64,000 bases of DNA, taken from the NCBI GenBank assembly GCA_035771165.1, contig JAWNZC010000469.1, positions 1,853,001-1,917,000 of the forward strand. Direction: 5' to 3'. A program made the translations under genes and the position numbers. This document shows positions 23,529 through 34,439 of the stretch, piece after piece (the stretch's first letter is position 1; every line of letters begins with the position of its first letter). The notes under the pieces were generated by a model. The model searched no databases, was not told where the DNA came from, and was given only the letters and a program-made list of their open reading frames with translations. This stretch comes from Paragorgia papillata (Eukaryota; Cnidaria; Anthozoa; Scleralcyonacea; Coralliidae).

Positions 23529-25580
23529 ATGTCAGAATTTAAACCTGAGCAGTTTATGTTAGAGCCCGATCAAGAGGTTTTTAATAAATTGAGGAAGGAT
23601 GACCTGATCTCATTAGGTAAACATTTAAGTGTAGAGGTAAAAAGTTCTATGGTAAAGAAAGACATGCAAAAGACAATTATGGAACACTTAGTTAAATCTG
23701 AATACTTTGAGGAAAGTGTTTTAAATTTGTATAAGAATCCCGATGCAAATCCAGAAATAGAAATAGAAAGAATGAGATTTGCAATGGAAGCAGAAAGAAT
23801 GAAATTGGAATTAAAGAAATTAGAAATGGAGAGAGATAGAGAAAGGGAAAGAGAAGATAGAGAAAAGGAAAGAGAAGATAGAGAAAGGGAAAGAGAAGAT
23901 AAAGAAAGAGAAAGAGAAGAGAGATTAGAAAAGCAGAAATTTGAGTTGGAAATGAGAAAAATAGAGTTGCAAGGAAAATTGGGATCTGTTCATACTGGAA
24001 CCAAACTAGATTCGAGTTTTAATGTTACTAAGCACATTAGAATGGTTCCACCTTTCCAGGAACGGGATGTCGATAAGTATTTTTTACATTTGGAAAAAAT
24101 AGCCGAAAATCTTAAGTGGCCCAAAGAAAATTGGACCATGTTATTGCAAAGTGTTTTAGTTGGAAAAGCTCGTGATATTTACGCACAGCTTTCGTTAGAT
24201 ATAGCTTCGGAATACGATACCGTTAAGGAATTGATTCTTAAGGGGTACGAGTTGGTCCCTGAGGCATATCGTCAAAAATTTCGAAATTTTGAAAAAACGG
24301 GTAGGCAGACCTATTTAGAATTCGCTAGAGAAAAAGAGCAATTGTTTGATCGCTGGTGTGCCTCCGAAAAATCCGATAAGGAATACGACCAATTGAGACA
24401 ATTGATTTTGATTGAAGAATTTAAAAGATGCATTCAAAGTGATATATGCGTAATTCTAAATGAACAAAAGGCGACAACCTTAACAGCTGCCGCGCGTTTG
24501 GACGACGATTTCATTTTAACACATAAGGTTTTATTCACAAATAAGGCGCCACAGTGTTGGTCTTTTCGAGGCAATAATTCTTCGTCATTTGATAGCAAGC
24601 GTGTGTTTGGTGCTAAGAACCTGTCAAAGGAATATTCAGACAATTTCAATCCTGACGCTAAAAAGTCCAAACCACCCACTGCTAGATTTGAACCACCTTC
24701 TCAAAGCAAGCCTTCAAACTCTCCTTTTAACAACATAGTTTGTAGTTATTGTAGAAAGAATGGTCATGTAATATCAGATTGCTACAAATTGAAACGGAGA
24801 CAACAAGAGCAAGGTGAAGTAAAACCCAATGGCTGTACTTCAAAACAGTCCATGCGTGACAATGTGCAAGACACATCTGTCATTAAGCCACTTCCTTCTC
24901 TTAACTGTGAGGTTAAGTCCTCTTTTGACCCTATTATGGAAGTCTTTCAGCCATTTATTCATAATGGTTTCATATCACTTACAAGTGATATGTCAAAAAC
25001 TGTTCCTATTAAAATTTTAAGAGATACTGGGGCTTCCCAATCTCTTTTGTTGGCAGATACTTTACCATTTTCTCAGGAGTCTTACTCTGGTAAGAATGTT
25101 TTGATTAGGGGAGTTAATTCTGATACGTTCAGTTCTCAACAATTACACAAAGTCAATTTGTCGTCAGACCTAGTGTCTGGTACCGTTCTATTGGGTATTA
25201 AAACGACTTTACCATTCGAGGGAATTCATCTACTTCTCGGCAATGACCTTGCAGGCGAGAAGGTAGTCGTTAACCCAATTTTGACTGATAAACCGTGTGT
25301 TAATCAAACTCCTGATCCTATTGAGGGAGAAACTTCAGATTTATATCCCGCATGTGCGGTAACTCGAGCCATGTGTAAGCAGAAGCAATTAGAACATGAC
25401 GCTAGTGAAGACGTCATCGATATGTCAGACACCTTTCTTTCTCAAGCAACCTTTTCAAAGCCAAATCTTATTAATGCACAACAAAATGATCCTGAGATCT
25501 CTGTCTTATTTCATAAAGCAGTTGACGAGGCCGAAATTGCGAAGAATCCGGTCTGCTGCTTTATTAAAACGATATTTTAA
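23529..25580 (+). CDS. Gag-protease of Gmr1-like element
   Basis: 683 residues from ATG 23529. A short N-terminal helical domain (residues 1-57) is followed by a long Glu/Arg-rich coiled coil (about 78-145), a capsid-like region (about 165-330; MVPPFQERDVDKYFLHLEK, RQKFRNFEKTGRQTY), a CCHC zinc knuckle (C405 to C418, CSYC-X4-H-X4-C) and an aspartic protease with D-T-G-A-S at 499-503. Gag packages the element RNA and the protease matures the polyprotein. The frame stops where pol should begin; pol resumes in another frame at 25580. Confidence 0.82.
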   Translation: MSEFKPEQFMLEPDQEVFNKLRKDDLISLGKHLSVEVKSSMVKKDMQKTIMEHLVKSEYFEESVLNLYKNPDANPEIEIERMRFAMEAERMKLELKKLEMERDREREREDREKEREDREREREDKEREREERLEKQKFELEMRKIELQGKLGSVHTGTKLDSSFNVTKHIRMVPPFQERDVDKYFLHLEKIAENLKWPKENWTMLLQSVLVGKARDIYAQLSLDIASEYDTVKELILKGYELVPEAYRQKFRNFEKTGRQTYLEFAREKEQLFDRWCASEKSDKEYDQLRQLILIEEFKRCIQSDICVILNEQKATTLTAAARLDDDFILTHKVLFTNKAPQCWSFRGNNSSSFDSKRVFGAKNLSKEYSDNFNPDAKKSKPPTARFEPPSQSKPSNSPFNNIVCSYCRKNGHVISDCYKLKRRQQEQGEVKPNGCTSKQSMRDNVQDTSVIKPLPSLNCEVKSSFDPIMEVFQPFIHNGFISLTSDMSKTVPIKILRDTGASQSLLLADTLPFSQESYSGKNVLIRGVNSDTFSSQQLHKVNLSSDLVSGTVLLGIKTTLPFEGIHLLLGNDLAGEKVVVNPILTDKPCVNQTPDPIEGETSDLYPACAVTRAMCKQKQLEHDASEDVIDMSDTFLSQATFSKPNLINAQQNDPEISVLFHKAVDEAEIAKNPVCCFIKTIF

Positions 25581-27706
25581 TGAGAAAGTGGAGACCGCCT
25601 GATGTTTCGGCAGACGATGAGTGGTCTGTCAGATATCAGATCGTTGTGCCAAAGACCTACCGGTCTGACATACTTAGCCTAGCGCACGAAACCCCCCTTT
25701 CTGGCCATTTAGGTGTTACCAAAACCTATCTCAAAATTCTAAGTCATTTCTACTGGCCTAATCTTAGACGAGATGTAGTGCAATTTTGTAAAACTTACCA
25801 CACTTGTCAGGTTGTTGGGAAACCAAATCAGGTGAATCCAAAAGCCCATTTACAGCCAATTCCAGCCTTCGAGGAGCCGTTTAGTAGAGTAATTGTAGAT
25901 TGTGTTGGCCCATTACCTAAGACTAAGGCAGGCAATCAATATCTGTTGACCATTATGTGCGCTTCTACAAGGTTCCCTGAAGCTATACCTTTGAGAAATA
26001 TTAAGGCAAAAACCATTGTTAAGGCCTTAATTAAATTCTTCACTTTAGTTGGCCTTCCTACGGACCAAGGTTCAAATTTCATGTCTGGAATTTTTCAGCA
26101 GGTGATGCACGAGTTAGGCATCAAGCAGTATAAATCTACTGCCTATCATCCTGAAAGTCAGGGTGCTCTCGAAAGGTTTCACCAAACTTTAAAAAACATG
26201 ATGAGAACCTATTGCCTCGACACACAAAAAGACTGGGATGACGGCATCCATGTACTTTTATTCGCTGCTCGAGAGTCAGTTCAAGAATCTCTGGGCTTTA
26301 GCCCATTTGAGTTAGTTTTCGGTCATACGGTAAGAGGACCACTTAAACTCCTAAAAGAAAAATTCCTTTCGGAAGATGGCGGTTCGTTAAATCTTTTGCA
26401 GTACGTTTCGGACTTTCGCACAAAACTTACGAAAGCATGTGATCTAGCTAGGACAAATCTTCGATCAACACAGAAAAACATGAAAAATAGGTTTGATCGA
26501 AACGCAGTAAACCGCAAATTTAAACGCGGTGATAAGGTTCTTGCATTGCTCCGAGTTCCTGGAAATTCCCTTCAGGCTAGGTATTTTGGTCCCTATGTTG
26601 TAGACAAGAAAGAGAGTGATTTAAATTATGTCCTAATAACTCCAGATAGGCGTAAACAAAAACAGTTGTGCCATGTAAACATGTTAAAGCCGTATTACGA
26701 TAATGATAGGGTAATACACTCTGTAAATTTAGTGAGTTCTGAGTCTGATAAAGACAAAGACGATGTAGACCTAGGAGAACTTTCTAGTCTGTCTGCCACA
26801 TCAAAACTCAACAACTCTGATGTCCTACATAATCTGGATTCCAAGCTATCTCATCTTCAACCGAATCAACGTCAAGATCTTCAGAACCTGGTTGAAGAAT
26901 TCGAACACCTTTTTCCAGATATTCCTACCAGAACAGACAAAATTTTCCACGATGTCGACGTTGGTGATGCTAAACCAGTGAAACAACATCCCTACCGGTT
27001 AAACCCAGTGAAGCAGAAATACCTACGTGAGGAGGTTCAATATCTTTTGGAAAACGACTTCATAGAACCAAGTCAAAGTAATTGGAGCTCTCCATGTATC
27101 CTGGTGCCGAAACCTGATGGAAGCTATTGTATGTGTACCGATTACCGAAAAGTCAATAATGTGACTAAGTCGGATACATTTCCAATCCCACGAATGGATG
27201 ATTGTATCGATAAAATTGGAAAAGCCAAGTACGTCACCAAGTTTGATTTATTGAAAGGATTTTGGCAAGTTCCACTTACTGATCGTGCCAAAGAAATCTC
27301 AGCCTTTGTTATCCCAGAGGGTTTGCCATTTGGAATGAGAAATTCGCCAGCCACCTTTCAACGTCTCGTTAATAGCATCATTTCTGGCCTGGACGGTTGC
27401 GAAGCGTACATCGACGATATCATCATTTACAGCAATACGTGGGAAGAACATCTAAAGATCATCCGAGAGTTCTTCAGGAGGCTCAGCAAGGCAAAACTGA
27501 CCATCAATTTGATCAAAAGTGAGTTTGGGTGTGCACATGTCACCTATTTGGGTCATGTTGTTGGTCAGGGTTATGTAAAGCCTGTTGATGCCAAAATAAG
27601 TTGTATTTCAGAGTTTCCCAGGCCTTCGTCAAAGAAACAGTTGATGCGTTTCCTGGGTATGGCTAGTTATTACAGAAAGTTGTCCAAACTTCTCCACCAT
27701 CACTGA
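25580..27706 (+). pseudogene. Pol, first part: integrase then reverse transcriptase
   Basis: 708-codon frame. Integrase comes first. Its HHCC zinc region has H36, H43 and C76 but Tyr at 73 where the first Cys is expected (TYHTC). The catalytic residues are D107, D162 and E198 (DD35E spacing kept), with the loop before D162 shortened. A C-terminal region with ARYFGPYVV, typical of gypsy integrases, follows. Reverse transcriptase occupies about residues 460-690: PYRLNPVKQ, SSPCILVPKPDGSYCMCTDY, and YIDD at 610-613. The sequence before LPFGMRNSPATFQ is short by several residues. The frame ends in LLHHH followed by a stop at 27706, a frame break relative to RNase H. Confidence 0.8.
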
Positions 27707-27710
27707 GCCT

Positions 27711-28208
27711 TTGACTCAGCTACTTCGCAAGAACGCTAAATATATTTGGACAGATCAATGTGAACTGGCGTTTGGAAACCTTAGAGCCATGTTGAAAAGT
27801 GCTCCCGTTCTGTCAGCTCCAGATTTCAACCATCCATTTAAGTTAGCTGTGGATGCAAGTGATGTAGCTGCTGGTGCTGTTTTGCTCCAAGAAGATGAAG
27901 ACGGGATTGACCATTCGGTGTGCTATTTTTCCAGAAAGTTCAACAAACACCAGAGAAACTATTCGACAATCGAAAAGGAATGTTTAGCTCTGGTTTTCGC
28001 TTTACAGCATTTCGAAGTTTATGTCTCTTCCTCAAGTCTGCCGATCGTTGTATTCAGTGATCATAATCCTTTGGTATTCCTCCACAAGCTGAAGAACAAG
28101 AATCAACGCCTATTGCGATGGAGTCTAGTTTTACAAGAATATAATTTGGAAATCAGACATACTAAAGACAAAGACAATTTGATTGCGGACTGTCTTTCTA
28201 GGCCATAG
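27711..28208 (+). pseudogene. Pol, second part: RNase H
   Basis: 165-residue continuation in another frame. It contains the RT connection (TQLLRKNAKYIWTDQCE) and an RNase H-type domain (KLAVDASDVAAGAVL, YSTIEKECLALVFALQ, VFSDHNPLVFL), ending HTKDKDNLIADCLSRP, the usual end of gypsy pol. It is followed by 72 bp and the 3' LTR. No integrase lies downstream, which confirms the rearranged gene order. Confidence 0.8.
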
Positions 28209-28280
28209 ACATGGTTAAACATTTTATATTCTAAAAAAGAAAGTTCTATGAAACTTCTTTTTTTTCTTTAAGATGGAGGG

Positions 28281-28803
28281 TGTTACGGATATGCCTATCC
28301 TAAGACAGTTAATTAACTAGACGTTATTTGATCACTGAACACTTAATAAGTACTTGTAACCAATTAGTAAATACTTGTGACTTGGCACGAGTCAGCTATG
28401 ATGTCATTTAGTAATTACGTAAATATATTATATATAGAATGAAGTATGTTACTATAATTATATACTCTAGAAACTATATAAGCAGCCATCGAACATATAT
28501 CAGGCATGCATATGTATGAGAGTGAGCTATACGTATCAAAGTGGTTACGAAGTCAGTCCTGGAGTTCCTGCCGTTGGTTTTATTATTCCTTCCTTTTCAA
28601 GTCAATACGGATTGTTAACTTGTGCCGGAATCTCCTATTGACTGTTTCGTTGTGTGCAGACGACAGATAAGTTTCTGAACTTTAGTTTAGTTTTAATCTT
28701 TATAGACATTTTCAATATCTGTTCTAAGTTTCTTATTAATTAAATAAATAAAAACCAAACAGCTGAGGTTACACTTTTTGTTGCGTATGGCGGTCACGTA
28801 ACA
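28281..28803 (+). repeat. 3' LTR of Gmr1-like element
   Basis: 523 bp with matching ends TGTTACG...CGTAACA. It follows a purine-rich tract (AAGATGGAGGG, 28270-28280), the likely plus-strand primer. It contains a TATA-like ACTATATAAGC near 28474 and AATAAATAAAAA near 28744 as possible promoter and polyadenylation signals. No second copy exists at the 5' end. Confidence 0.82.
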
Positions 28804-28971
28804 TGTAGAAAATTATAATGTTCTGCTAAAACTGTACATTCAAGAGAATTCAATGACAGAACTGTTTTAAAAATTCTCTTTGTTTTGGTTTAAAATGTTT
28901 CTTAAAGTCAATGATGAAGTAAAGGAAAATATGATGAACACATGGAGTAAATGTTTTACATTTTATTTCAG

Positions 28972-29282
28972 GTAAAGGTTGGAAAGAGTCCAACTCCTCG
29001 TTTTTGTTTTCGTTAAAAAATAAAGACGACATACCTGCATTCAAATGCGACGTTCACAAGAAGCAATGTGCAATCTTCAGCCATCCTAACGACGGACCAA
29101 CCTTTGGTGGAGGTCATGATTTCTACATCAGTGATGACTCCATTCACAATCAACGATCACGCTCCAACCTTGGCAACTCATATCAATTACCCCCAGGATA
29201 CCAACCTGACAGTGCACAAACCCAATCTCTTCTGGCTGGAAGTTACAGCTTTACTCCAACTGAAATAGAAGTATTTTACTGA
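28972..29282 (+). CDS. TRIM-TLDc copy C, exon 3 (C-terminal half of TLDc, stop)
   Basis: Acceptor TTTATTTCAG at 28962-28971, phase 1 entry, 103 codons plus stop. It encodes FLFSLKNKDDIPAF, GPTFGGGHDF and FTPTEIEVFY. The exon is intact although a 5.4 kb retrotransposon lies 170 bp upstream in the intron. Confidence 0.82.
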
Positions 29283-32060
29283 GTAATACCGCTTGATAAC
29301 ACATTACGCACGCTCATATCAAAATCCAATCGAAAATGTCAAAAAGGCATCTCCGACTATTTGAACAAGTTGGCATCAAAATGTTGTCAACGTCTTCGTC
29401 TATTTTGAAAATGCCTTGTAAGAAATTTAAAAATAATTTACTTTTCAAAAAGATTATGTGCGAGTATAACCTAATTTCACCACGAGTGGCGCCAAACTAA
29501 ATAGTAGCATGACTGTCAATGACTGCTAGATCTGATTGTTTTAATGTTTTTGGTTTTTAAAAAATTTATCTAAAACTAAAAGTCTGGAACATCGAAATTT
29601 GACGTGACTTGATAGGAAAAAACTATAAAACATTACATCTTTCCTTTCTAAAACATTTTGCGGTGTAGATTTGTGTTTTATTCTTTAGTTCTTTCCTCAG
29701 CCCTGGTGTTACTCTTTAGTATTGAAAAGTATTAGTTCAAAGTTCTGAGGAGCGAAGAAATATTTGTTCTAGTAAGTTCCGAAATTCTAATTTGGATTAA
29801 GTTTGCACTTTTTAAGGCAAATCTAATTTTTCTCCAGATGGCAGATACAGACACACTGCGAATGTAAAAAAAAAAAACTTTTCAATTATCAGCACTGACA
29901 CTAGAGCTATGCAAGGAACTAGAAGGAAGCACAAATCTACACTGGAAAACGTTTTAGAGGAAAAAAAGTTAACTTTCACACCTTTCACTTAACCATTTCT
30001 AAGCGGCATTCGACTCTCAAGTCTTACGTATTTTACTCTGGGCTAACGCCAGACGATTTTACTCCTCACTGCGAATATCCCCCGACGAAAAAGAGTTGAA
30101 TAAAACACGAAAACAACCAGGCAAGAAATTAGTTTATTGACCTCACAGTGACATTGTGACAATACTAATCCTAACCCTCTAATCCTAATTCTCTAATCTT
30201 AGATCAGTTTTAAATCAAAAGGTCATTATGCTTCTTATTATGAGAAAAAGTCAGTCTGAAGCCATCGAAATATAATCTTTTTCAACAATCACGTCTAGTA
30301 GTCATGCTGCTCTTCGCTTGCAACCATTTCACGTCATCATTCAAGATGGTAAAATGATAAAATTCAACGCATTTTCAAGATAGACGACATTGCCAACATT
30401 TTTATGTCTACTTGTTCAAACAGTCGGGGGATTCTTTTAAAAAGTTGGAATACAGCTGAAATATACTCACGAAGCAGGTTTAACCGTTTTGAGCGAAGAT
30501 CCTTCATCAGAGAGAGAGGGAGAGAGAGAGGGAGAGAGGGGGGGATGGAGAGAAAGAAATAGTGTAGTGATATTTAAAAGAATATTGTATAGACGTTTAT
30601 TTTAGTACAAATTTCTTTTTGACGAAGGACCTACGCTAAAAACGTTAGTCCTCCTTAATGAGTATTTCAAGTCAGCAGTACACCAACCTTTTAAACATTT
30701 TCAATTTGTATTTCTAGTTTTCTACATTGCCTATAAGGCCCTCTATATTCTAAACTTGCTATTCCTTGTGTTGGAGCCGAAGAGATCTCTGCGAAGCAGA
30801 CTAAGCAGAACCTATAAAGCCTCTTTTCCAGTCATGGCAGAAACTGACTCGCAGCTCAATGCGAGTACTTACATCTAATTAAAACTAACTCACAGTGCTT
30901 GTTTTTCACTCTGACTTCTTTTGAATTAGATGCAAGTACTCGCTGCGAGCTGCAAGCCAGTTTCTGCGATGACTGGAAAACAGGCTTAATAAAACGAAAA
31001 GATGGCAAGCTGACGAGATTTTGAAAACGAAAAACTGATGTTTCGAGGAGAGCCTTATATGACAGTAACGAATAACTGATGTCAGTTCGAGTGGTACCCT
31101 TTACCAGTTTTCTTAAGTAAACTCTGATGCAGGGCTGCGCTCGAAACGTCAGTATTTCGTTTCTGAAATCTCGGCAGTTTGCTACCTTTTCACTTTACTA
31201 TTATCCAAAACACTACGCACGCAGCACTCAATTGTTTACGCTTATAAAGAACCTAGGTCATGTCGTTGAACAAAATCCTATCCCAACCAACCCTAAAACG
31301 TTGTCTTATAACCCTTACTCTATATAATCCCAGTTCTAACTCTTACAGAGTAAAGGAAAACAAAAAATAAAGAGAAAAAAAAAGAAAAAGAAAGTTTAAC
31401 AAAAATTTAAAACAGTGCAACAGCAACAGAAAACATCACAAACTAAAGCTCTTAGGAGCGGGTCTAGAAATTTCAAAAGGAGAGCACCAATTGAAAAATA
31501 TCGCGAACGGAAAACGCGATTCCTCCAGAAGCCTTTTGGAAAATTATTTGACTTTAACTGAAGTCTGTTAAGAGGCATTTCTCGCAGTTTGTTATACGTT
31601 TTTACGAGGTTGAATAACAACATTTTAACGGCTTATTTTTAAACACGTTTATGTTTCTTTCAACTTCAGAAGTTAGGTAGGTTTTGTTGTGTTAGTTAAT
31701 TAATCTTTAAAGTAAAATATCAACTGTTAATACTTAAACATACTTAGTTATTTACTAGTGTAAAGACAAGATTTGAAAAAGTAGAAGTTCAGGAATACAT
31801 AATGATTATTTTTAATACGATTAGCTATATAGTAATTTGAAAAACATTTAATTTACTCACATGATTATTGGCAAAATTCCTTAGTGATCTAGCATTTTTT
31901 TTGTAATTTACTGTAAAAATATTAGAAAACAACAATTACTTATAGGAATATTAAATGATGAACTGTGCAAGCATTGTCACTCTTGTAAATAATTAAATTT
32001 TGGCTTAGGGTAGTTCTTAATTGTATATTAAATAGACTTTTTGATTTAATAGCATTACAA
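29283..32060 (+). other. 3' flank of array unit C, end of tandem array
   Basis: Third copy of the unit flank with the conserved inverted repeat at about 30818-30990. Similarity to the other units stops near 32060, marking the right edge of the array. No gene is seen. Confidence 0.7.
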
Positions 32061-32493
32061 TATTTAGTATACCAAGCAGGGTAAACCTGATGAAACTACT
32101 CCGTGGGTGGCCAAATTTCCACGGAAGGCTTTTTAAATGTTGTGGGTCAATTTAAAATGGAAATAGCGCAACAAAAAATCGAGTTTCTAGCTCATAATGT
32201 CATAAGGTTGGCAAGATAAAAATTTCACTTTACCCTACTTATGTCGTCACGTGTATAATTTTGCATATCGAAAATAATTCCAAGATGGCGGACAGCACGC
32301 TGAGTTTGGTCGAAATATTTACCAAAACCAAAACAGATACGGAAAAATTGTAAAAGGTTTTCTTATACCATTTGACGAGTTCTTTCAAATGAGATAAACT
32401 TAATTTTTATTGCCAATACCCTTTAACGTCGTAAGCACAGAATGTGGTCGCCCAATCATCCGAGCCAGGGGCTCATGTTAAAAGTGCACGACA
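32061..32493. other. Unannotated junction between array and CNOT1 exons
   Basis: Unique sequence. The short inverted pair AAGCAGGGTAAA (32078) and TTTACCCTACTT (32229-32240) could be MITE ends. No coding evidence. Confidence 0.4.
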
Positions 32494-32707
32494 TAAGCTA
32501 AGACCTAAGTGTTGATTTTACGGAGGGAGGAAAACCGCAGAACCCTGCGAAAAACCCTCGAAGCACAGGAGAGACCAGCTAAACTCTACTCACATGAAAT
32601 TCAAGTTCGAGAACGGGGTCATTCCCAGACGGTCACCCATCCAAGTACTAACCCCGTCCAACTGGGCTGAACTATTGGTGAGAGGCAGCGCCCTAACAAC
32701 ACACGCC
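32494..32707 (-). mobile_element. 5S rRNA-headed SINE, copy 2
   Basis: Inverted copy of the element at 19985-20195, sharing the 5S-like head (box C region at 32630-32655 on the minus strand) and the GGTTTTCCTCCCTCCGTAAA tail. It lies 54 bp downstream of a CNOT1 exon, inside the intron. Confidence 0.7.
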
Positions 32708-32760
32708 ACAGTTCTTCAGAAGCGTGTATAAATGATGAAAGTTTCTTGACCAACGCCTAC

Positions 32761-32896
32761 CTGTAAGCTTCTGCTGCTGAGTGGCGGTTGTAAGGATTGC
32801 TTTCCATATTCAATAAACTCAACAAGATGAGCAGGAAACTCGCCAAAGTGAGGAATAGATGCCAAGTGTCGACAGTAATGTTGATAATCTTTTAAC
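32761..32896 (-). CDS. CNOT1: CNOT1-like exon, fourth of four
   Basis: Minus-strand exon with acceptor TCGTAG and donor CAG/GTAGGC. It encodes LKDYQHYCRHLASIPHFGEF, then VEFIEYGKQSLQPP, aligning with the end of the CNOT1 TTP-binding MIF4G-like domain. It completes the arginine codon left by the preceding exon and ends in phase 0. The gene should continue with the central MIF4G domain, but no such exon lies between here and the left end of the window. Confidence 0.8.
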
Positions 32897-32930
32897 CTAC
32901 GAGAACAAACAATATTAAATACAATAGAAA

Positions 32931-33061
32931 TATAGTAAGGTTAGATATACTGCCGAAACAGAGAACGTAGGAGTCTAACGTTTCGAGCGAAGGTCCTTCG
33001 TCAGAGAGAAACGTTAGACTCCTACGTTCTCTGTTTTGGCAGTATATCCAACCTTACTATA
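32931..33061. mobile_element. Hairpin MITE in CNOT1 intron
   Basis: Arms of about 55 bp (TATAGTAAGGTTAGATATAC and its complement) flank a central GAGCGAAGGTCCTTCGTC. The same centre motif occurs at 37175-37200 and, in variant form, in the unit flanks (4390). Confidence 0.8.
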
Positions 33062-33203
33062 TTTCGATTGTTGTTTCAACACTGCCTACGCAGTACGCTT
33101 TTATTTCAATATTAACTACAGCTGGCCCAGTCCAAGCCTGGTGTGTGTAGTGGAAAGCAATACCAGTGAATGCCGATGAACTTGCTGTAAATATGATCTT
33201 TAC

Positions 33204-33314
33204 CTCATTCTAAAGCGATCCAGTGCTGTAATGCCAAACAAATACATCTTGCTTTGAAATGGTTTACGAATTGCATGCAATACATATCGTAGAGCTATCC
33301 CCAAAGCCATGTAC
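33204..33314 (-). CDS. CNOT1: CNOT1-like exon, third of four
   Basis: Acceptor CTTGCAG and donor GAG/GTAAAG. It encodes [19 protein letters not shown] and [17 protein letters not shown], collinear with the CNOT1 TTP-binding region and split in the same codon phases as its neighbours. The frame is intact. Confidence 0.82.
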
Positions 33315-33407
33315 CTGCAAGGGAAACATGAGAAAGAATGAGGAAAAATAGAAAATCGTATATTATGGTAACAAAACTGGAAAAAGTGTCCAGATGTACA
33401 TGTTAGA

Positions 33408-34112
33408 CTGCACCACAGCCACCTCCGTTACCACCACCACCTTCACCATCACCACCACCAAAGTTGCCACCATAACCAAGGTTGCCACCACCTCAACCGT
33501 CACCAACAAGGTTGCCACCATCACCACCACCTTCACCACCATCATCAAGGATGTCACTACCACCTTTACCACCACCACCACCACCACCAAAGTTGCCACC
33601 ACCACCTTCACCACTACCAAGATTGCCACCACTACCACCTTCACCACCACCACCACTAAGGTTGCCACCACCACCTTTACCACTACCACCACCAAGGTTA
33701 CCACAATCACCTTTACCACTACCTGCCACCACCACCTTTACCACTACCAAGGTTGCCACGACTACCACCACCTTTACCACTACCACCAGCAAGGTTGCCA
33801 CCACTACCACCGCCACCTAGGTTGCCACCACCACCTTTACCACCACCACCACCAAGGTTGCCACCATCACCACCAGCACCAAGGTGTCCACCATTACTAC
33901 CACCTTCACCATCAAAATTACCACCACCACAACAACCGTTGCCAAAACCTTTACCACCACCAAGCTTTATTTATTTGCCACCACCACCTTTACCACCACC
34001 ACCACCAAGGTTGCCACCTTCACCATCACCATCAAAATTACCACCACCACCTTCACCACAACAACCGTTGCCACCACCTTCACCACCTTTACCACTACCA
34101 AGCTTTAATGAA
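33408..34112 (+). repeat. ACC-rich minisatellite
   Basis: About 700 bp of CACCACCAAGGTTGCCAC-type repeats within the CNOT1-like intron (minus-strand sense GGTGGT). The long Thr/Pro and Val/Gly frames over it on both strands come from the repeat. Confidence 0.9.
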
Positions 34113-34169
34113 ACGCTCCTAAAACCATATTAATAAACAGCAAGGGATACCACGAGATACTGCACTCAC

Positions 34170-34294
34170 GTAACGAGTCCTTGATCAATAATTCCTCCAA
34201 ACAGACATGCTGTTGTATGTAGTTCTCTGTTCGCATAATTGTGAAAATGACCATACTCTTCAAATAAGTTGCGAAGCATGCACAAAAACACATC
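34170..34294 (-). CDS. CNOT1: CNOT1-like exon, second of four
   Basis: Acceptor TTTTATTTTCAG and donor AC/GTGAGT. It encodes [14 protein letters not shown] and then [14 protein letters not shown], diagnostic of CNOT1. The usually very conserved stretch between them (Phe-Phe-Pro-Gln-Tyr in animal CNOT1) reads [11 protein letters not shown] here, so this is a diverged gene or a paralog. Phase 0 entry, phase 2 exit. Confidence 0.85.
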
Positions 34295-34439
34295 CTGAAA
34301 ATAAAATAAAAAACATTTAAAAAACTCATTAATAATTCACGAGGAAAACACAAAGGAAAATCATGACCGTGACGTGTCTCTATATTTGATAGAGACTCGC
34401 TCGCTATTTTCGATGAACTTTTTCTTCGATTTTGTGGCT

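Larger units (their letters stand above)
23374..28803 (+). mobile_element. Gmr1-like Ty3/gypsy retrotransposon with a single LTR
   Basis: A 5.43 kb insertion in intron 2 of copy C. Gene order is gag (with zinc knuckle and protease), integrase, reverse transcriptase, RNase H, then a 3' LTR. Integrase before reverse transcriptase is the arrangement described for Gmr1-like gypsy elements (Goodwin and Poulter) and differs from ordinary Ty3/gypsy. The only LTR is 28281-28803. A 4-bp TGTA flanks the whole unit. Pol is broken by frame changes near 25570 and 27680 and has small in-frame losses near the second catalytic Asp and before the LPFGM motif. This copy is therefore inactive. Confidence 0.85.

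Noticed and set aside
33363..34133. Overlapping Thr/Pro-, Val- and Gly-rich frames on both strands
   Set aside because: All arise from the ACC-rich minisatellite in the CNOT1-like intron.
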